The notes beneath the pieces were generated by a model. The model did not search any database, had not been told where the DNA came from, and saw only the letters and a list, made by a program, of their open reading frames with translations. Shown one piece after another: positions 63,009 to 64,000 of a stretch of DNA of 64,000 nt. This stretch comes from Rubripirellula amarantea. Its GTDB lineage: Bacteria > Planctomycetota > Planctomycetia > Pirellulales > Pirellulaceae. A program made the position numbers and the translations under genes. Positions within the stretch are counted from its first letter, which is position 1; every line of letters begins with the position of its first letter. The DNA lies in the NCBI RefSeq assembly GCF_007859865.1, contig NZ_SJPI01000001.1, positions 1-64,000 of the forward strand. The letters run 5' to 3'.

Positions 63009-64000
63009 CCGCGAAGTCTCCTGCATCATCATCAGAGACACTGCGCAACAAGAACGCGTCTCGTGGGAAACCCAACACGACAAAGTAGAAGCTAATCAAC
63101 CCAGATGACAAAATTGCCCATGCCGCCTTGATGATATACGGTGCGGGACTGGGTGAAAGGAACCCTTCGGTAAACGCAGCCAGGGTGAATAACACTGCGG
63201 ATGCAGCCATCACTGGCACCGCACGCAGCGCACTTTGGCGAAGCGATTCGATGCGTCCAAGTCCACCGGTAAAAAAGAACCCCACTCCCAATCGCAACCC
63301 TGCCGCGGCGGACAACGCGATCGCCGTAAGCTCAAACGGTCCGTGAGCCGTTACAAATTGAAAGAAATTATCACTGCCCACGGCGTCAGGGCGAGCCATG
63401 TATCCAAACACTGTTCCCAGTGTGATTGCGTTGTACGCCAAGATGAACAAACACGGAACGATCAGAATACCAAATGCAAAACAGCGCAAACCGATCCCCG
63501 TGTTGTGCATGATGTAAAACCCCGCCATCGGCACATAGTGGTCGAGCGACCCCGATAACGGCTGTTCATACATTTCTTCCATCTGCTCAATCGTCTCGGT
63601 TCCGATCATCGATTCGGCAAAACCGGGGAACAGTTCTTCATTGCACCCCAAGTACATCGACAGTGCGAAGAGCCCAAAGAACACGATGGACGCCACGCGA
63701 ACGCACGGGTCCGCAAAGATTTGCTGGGGTGCATCGTAAAAGATCATCTCGATCCAGCCCGCGGGATCGAACCGGTTGGATCGGTACAGTTGATTGTGGG
63801 CGCGTGCGACCAGACGATGCAGGTAAGTCACCGTCGCGGGCGGCAACTGATAGGCGTCGGCGAGCGCCAAATCCGCGCACGCAGAACGGTACAGGTTAGA
63901 AAACCGGGCTACACCAGCAGCACCGCGGTGGTTTGCTGCTGCGGAGTGATTCGCCTTGCCGCGCATTTCTAGCGCGTCGCATATCTGCTCAAGTTCAGAC
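62998..64000 (-). CDS. SpoIIM (stage II sporulation protein M)-family membrane protein, start outside window
   Basis: The frame is open to the right end of the window, so the N terminus is outside; an ATG at 63966 is probably internal. The visible part reads RFSNLYRSACADLALADAYQLP, a typical helical beginning, and then about six hydrophobic segments (VASIVFFGLFALSMYLG, GLRCFAFGILIVPCLFILAYNAITLGTVFGYM, HGPFELTAIALSAAAGLRLG, ILSSGLISFYFVVLGFP). The FILAYNAITLGTVFGYM and AHGPFELTAIALSAAAG blocks match SpoIIM, known in Bacillus for peptidoglycan degradation in engulfment. Here it is the first visible gene of the MoxR cluster. Its role outside spore formers is not known. Confidence 0.82.
   Translation of the reverse strand, partial: SELEQICDALEMRGKANHSAAANHRGAAGVARFSNLYRSACADLALADAYQLPPATVTYLHRLVARAHNQLYRSNRFDPAGWIEMIFYDAPQQIFADPCVRVASIVFFGLFALSMYLGCNEELFPGFAESMIGTETIEQMEEMYEQPLSGSLDHYVPMAGFYIMHNTGIGLRCFAFGILIVPCLFILAYNAITLGTVFGYMARPDAVGSDNFFQFVTAHGPFELTAIALSAAAGLRLGVGFFFTGGLGRIESLRQSALRAVPVMAASAVLFTLAAFTEGFLSPSPAPYIIKAAWAILSSGLISFYFVVLGFPRDAFLLRSVSDDDAGDFADAT

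Noticed and set aside
1-64000. tRNA, rRNA, insertion sequence, prophage or integron
   Set aside because: I found no T-arm/acceptor pairs, transposase, integrase or phage-like genes in any gap or frame.

Overview
The window looks like chromosomal DNA of a marine planctomycete of the Pirellulaceae (Rhodopirellula-like). This is inferred from content, not from a database search. Base composition is moderate. There is a secreted formylglycine sulfatase, many exported proteins of unknown function, DUF1080, DUF6807 and PSP1-domain proteins, receptor-like Ser/Thr kinases, and a SpoIIM/DUF4129/DUF4350/MoxR cluster. Shine-Dalgarno sites are weak or absent at many genes. I find no rRNA, tRNA, insertion sequence, prophage or CRISPR array. 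Both window ends cut genes: a sodium:solute symporter on the left and a SpoIIM-family membrane protein on the right.

Layout. 1-9.7 kb: symporter, low-molecular-weight phosphatase, zinc-ribbon protein, sulfatase, DGPF-domain protein, aldo/keto reductase, secreted esterase, EboD-like sugar phosphate cyclase and a Cys-tailed PSP1-like protein. 9.8-15.6 kb: bioB and purC (convergent), a GH10-like protein that has lost its catalytic residues, an SMP-30 lactonase and a DUF6807 protein. 15.7-26.8 kb: a TfoX-C/ABC-exporter operon, class II fructose-bisphosphate aldolase, an AMP-binding enzyme, a coupled membrane Ser/Thr kinase and FHA-pseudokinase, tatC and a mannose-6-phosphate isomerase. 27-31 kb: small lipoproteins, an rRNA pseudouridine synthase and a PyrK-like subunit.

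31.2-35.8 kb is the least ordinary stretch. Seven minus-strand genes lie head to tail: a free-standing RNA polymerase alpha-CTD-like protein, a membrane protein and a soluble protein with similar beta-rich regions, a P-loop ATPase, an unknown protein, a STAS protein and a sensor-less histidine kinase. I regard this as the best candidate for an undescribed system.

36-49 kb: a secreted planctomycete family protein, a ketoacyl synthase without its active-site cysteine, a CxxCH haem-motif protein, a DUF1080 protein, a metallophosphoesterase, a BON-domain protein, a CE15-like esterase, a 3-hydroxyacyl-CoA dehydrogenase and a nucleoside-type MFS transporter. 49-58.5 kb: an exported methyltransferase, a Minf_1886-like protein, a RicT-like PSP1 protein coupled to a beta-propeller, an alpha/alpha-toroid protein, a sugar-phosphate isomerase-like TIM barrel, thiS-thiG, a DinB protein, a DUF202 protein and a second methyltransferase. 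58.5-64 kb: the MoxR, DUF4350, DUF4129, membrane protein and SpoIIM operon.

A second theme is the number of short degenerate minisatellites (13, 15, 17, 18 and 25 bp periods, unrelated unit sequences). Most sit directly 3' of genes and two touch or cross stop codons. Two further 15-bp arrays lie in frame inside genes.
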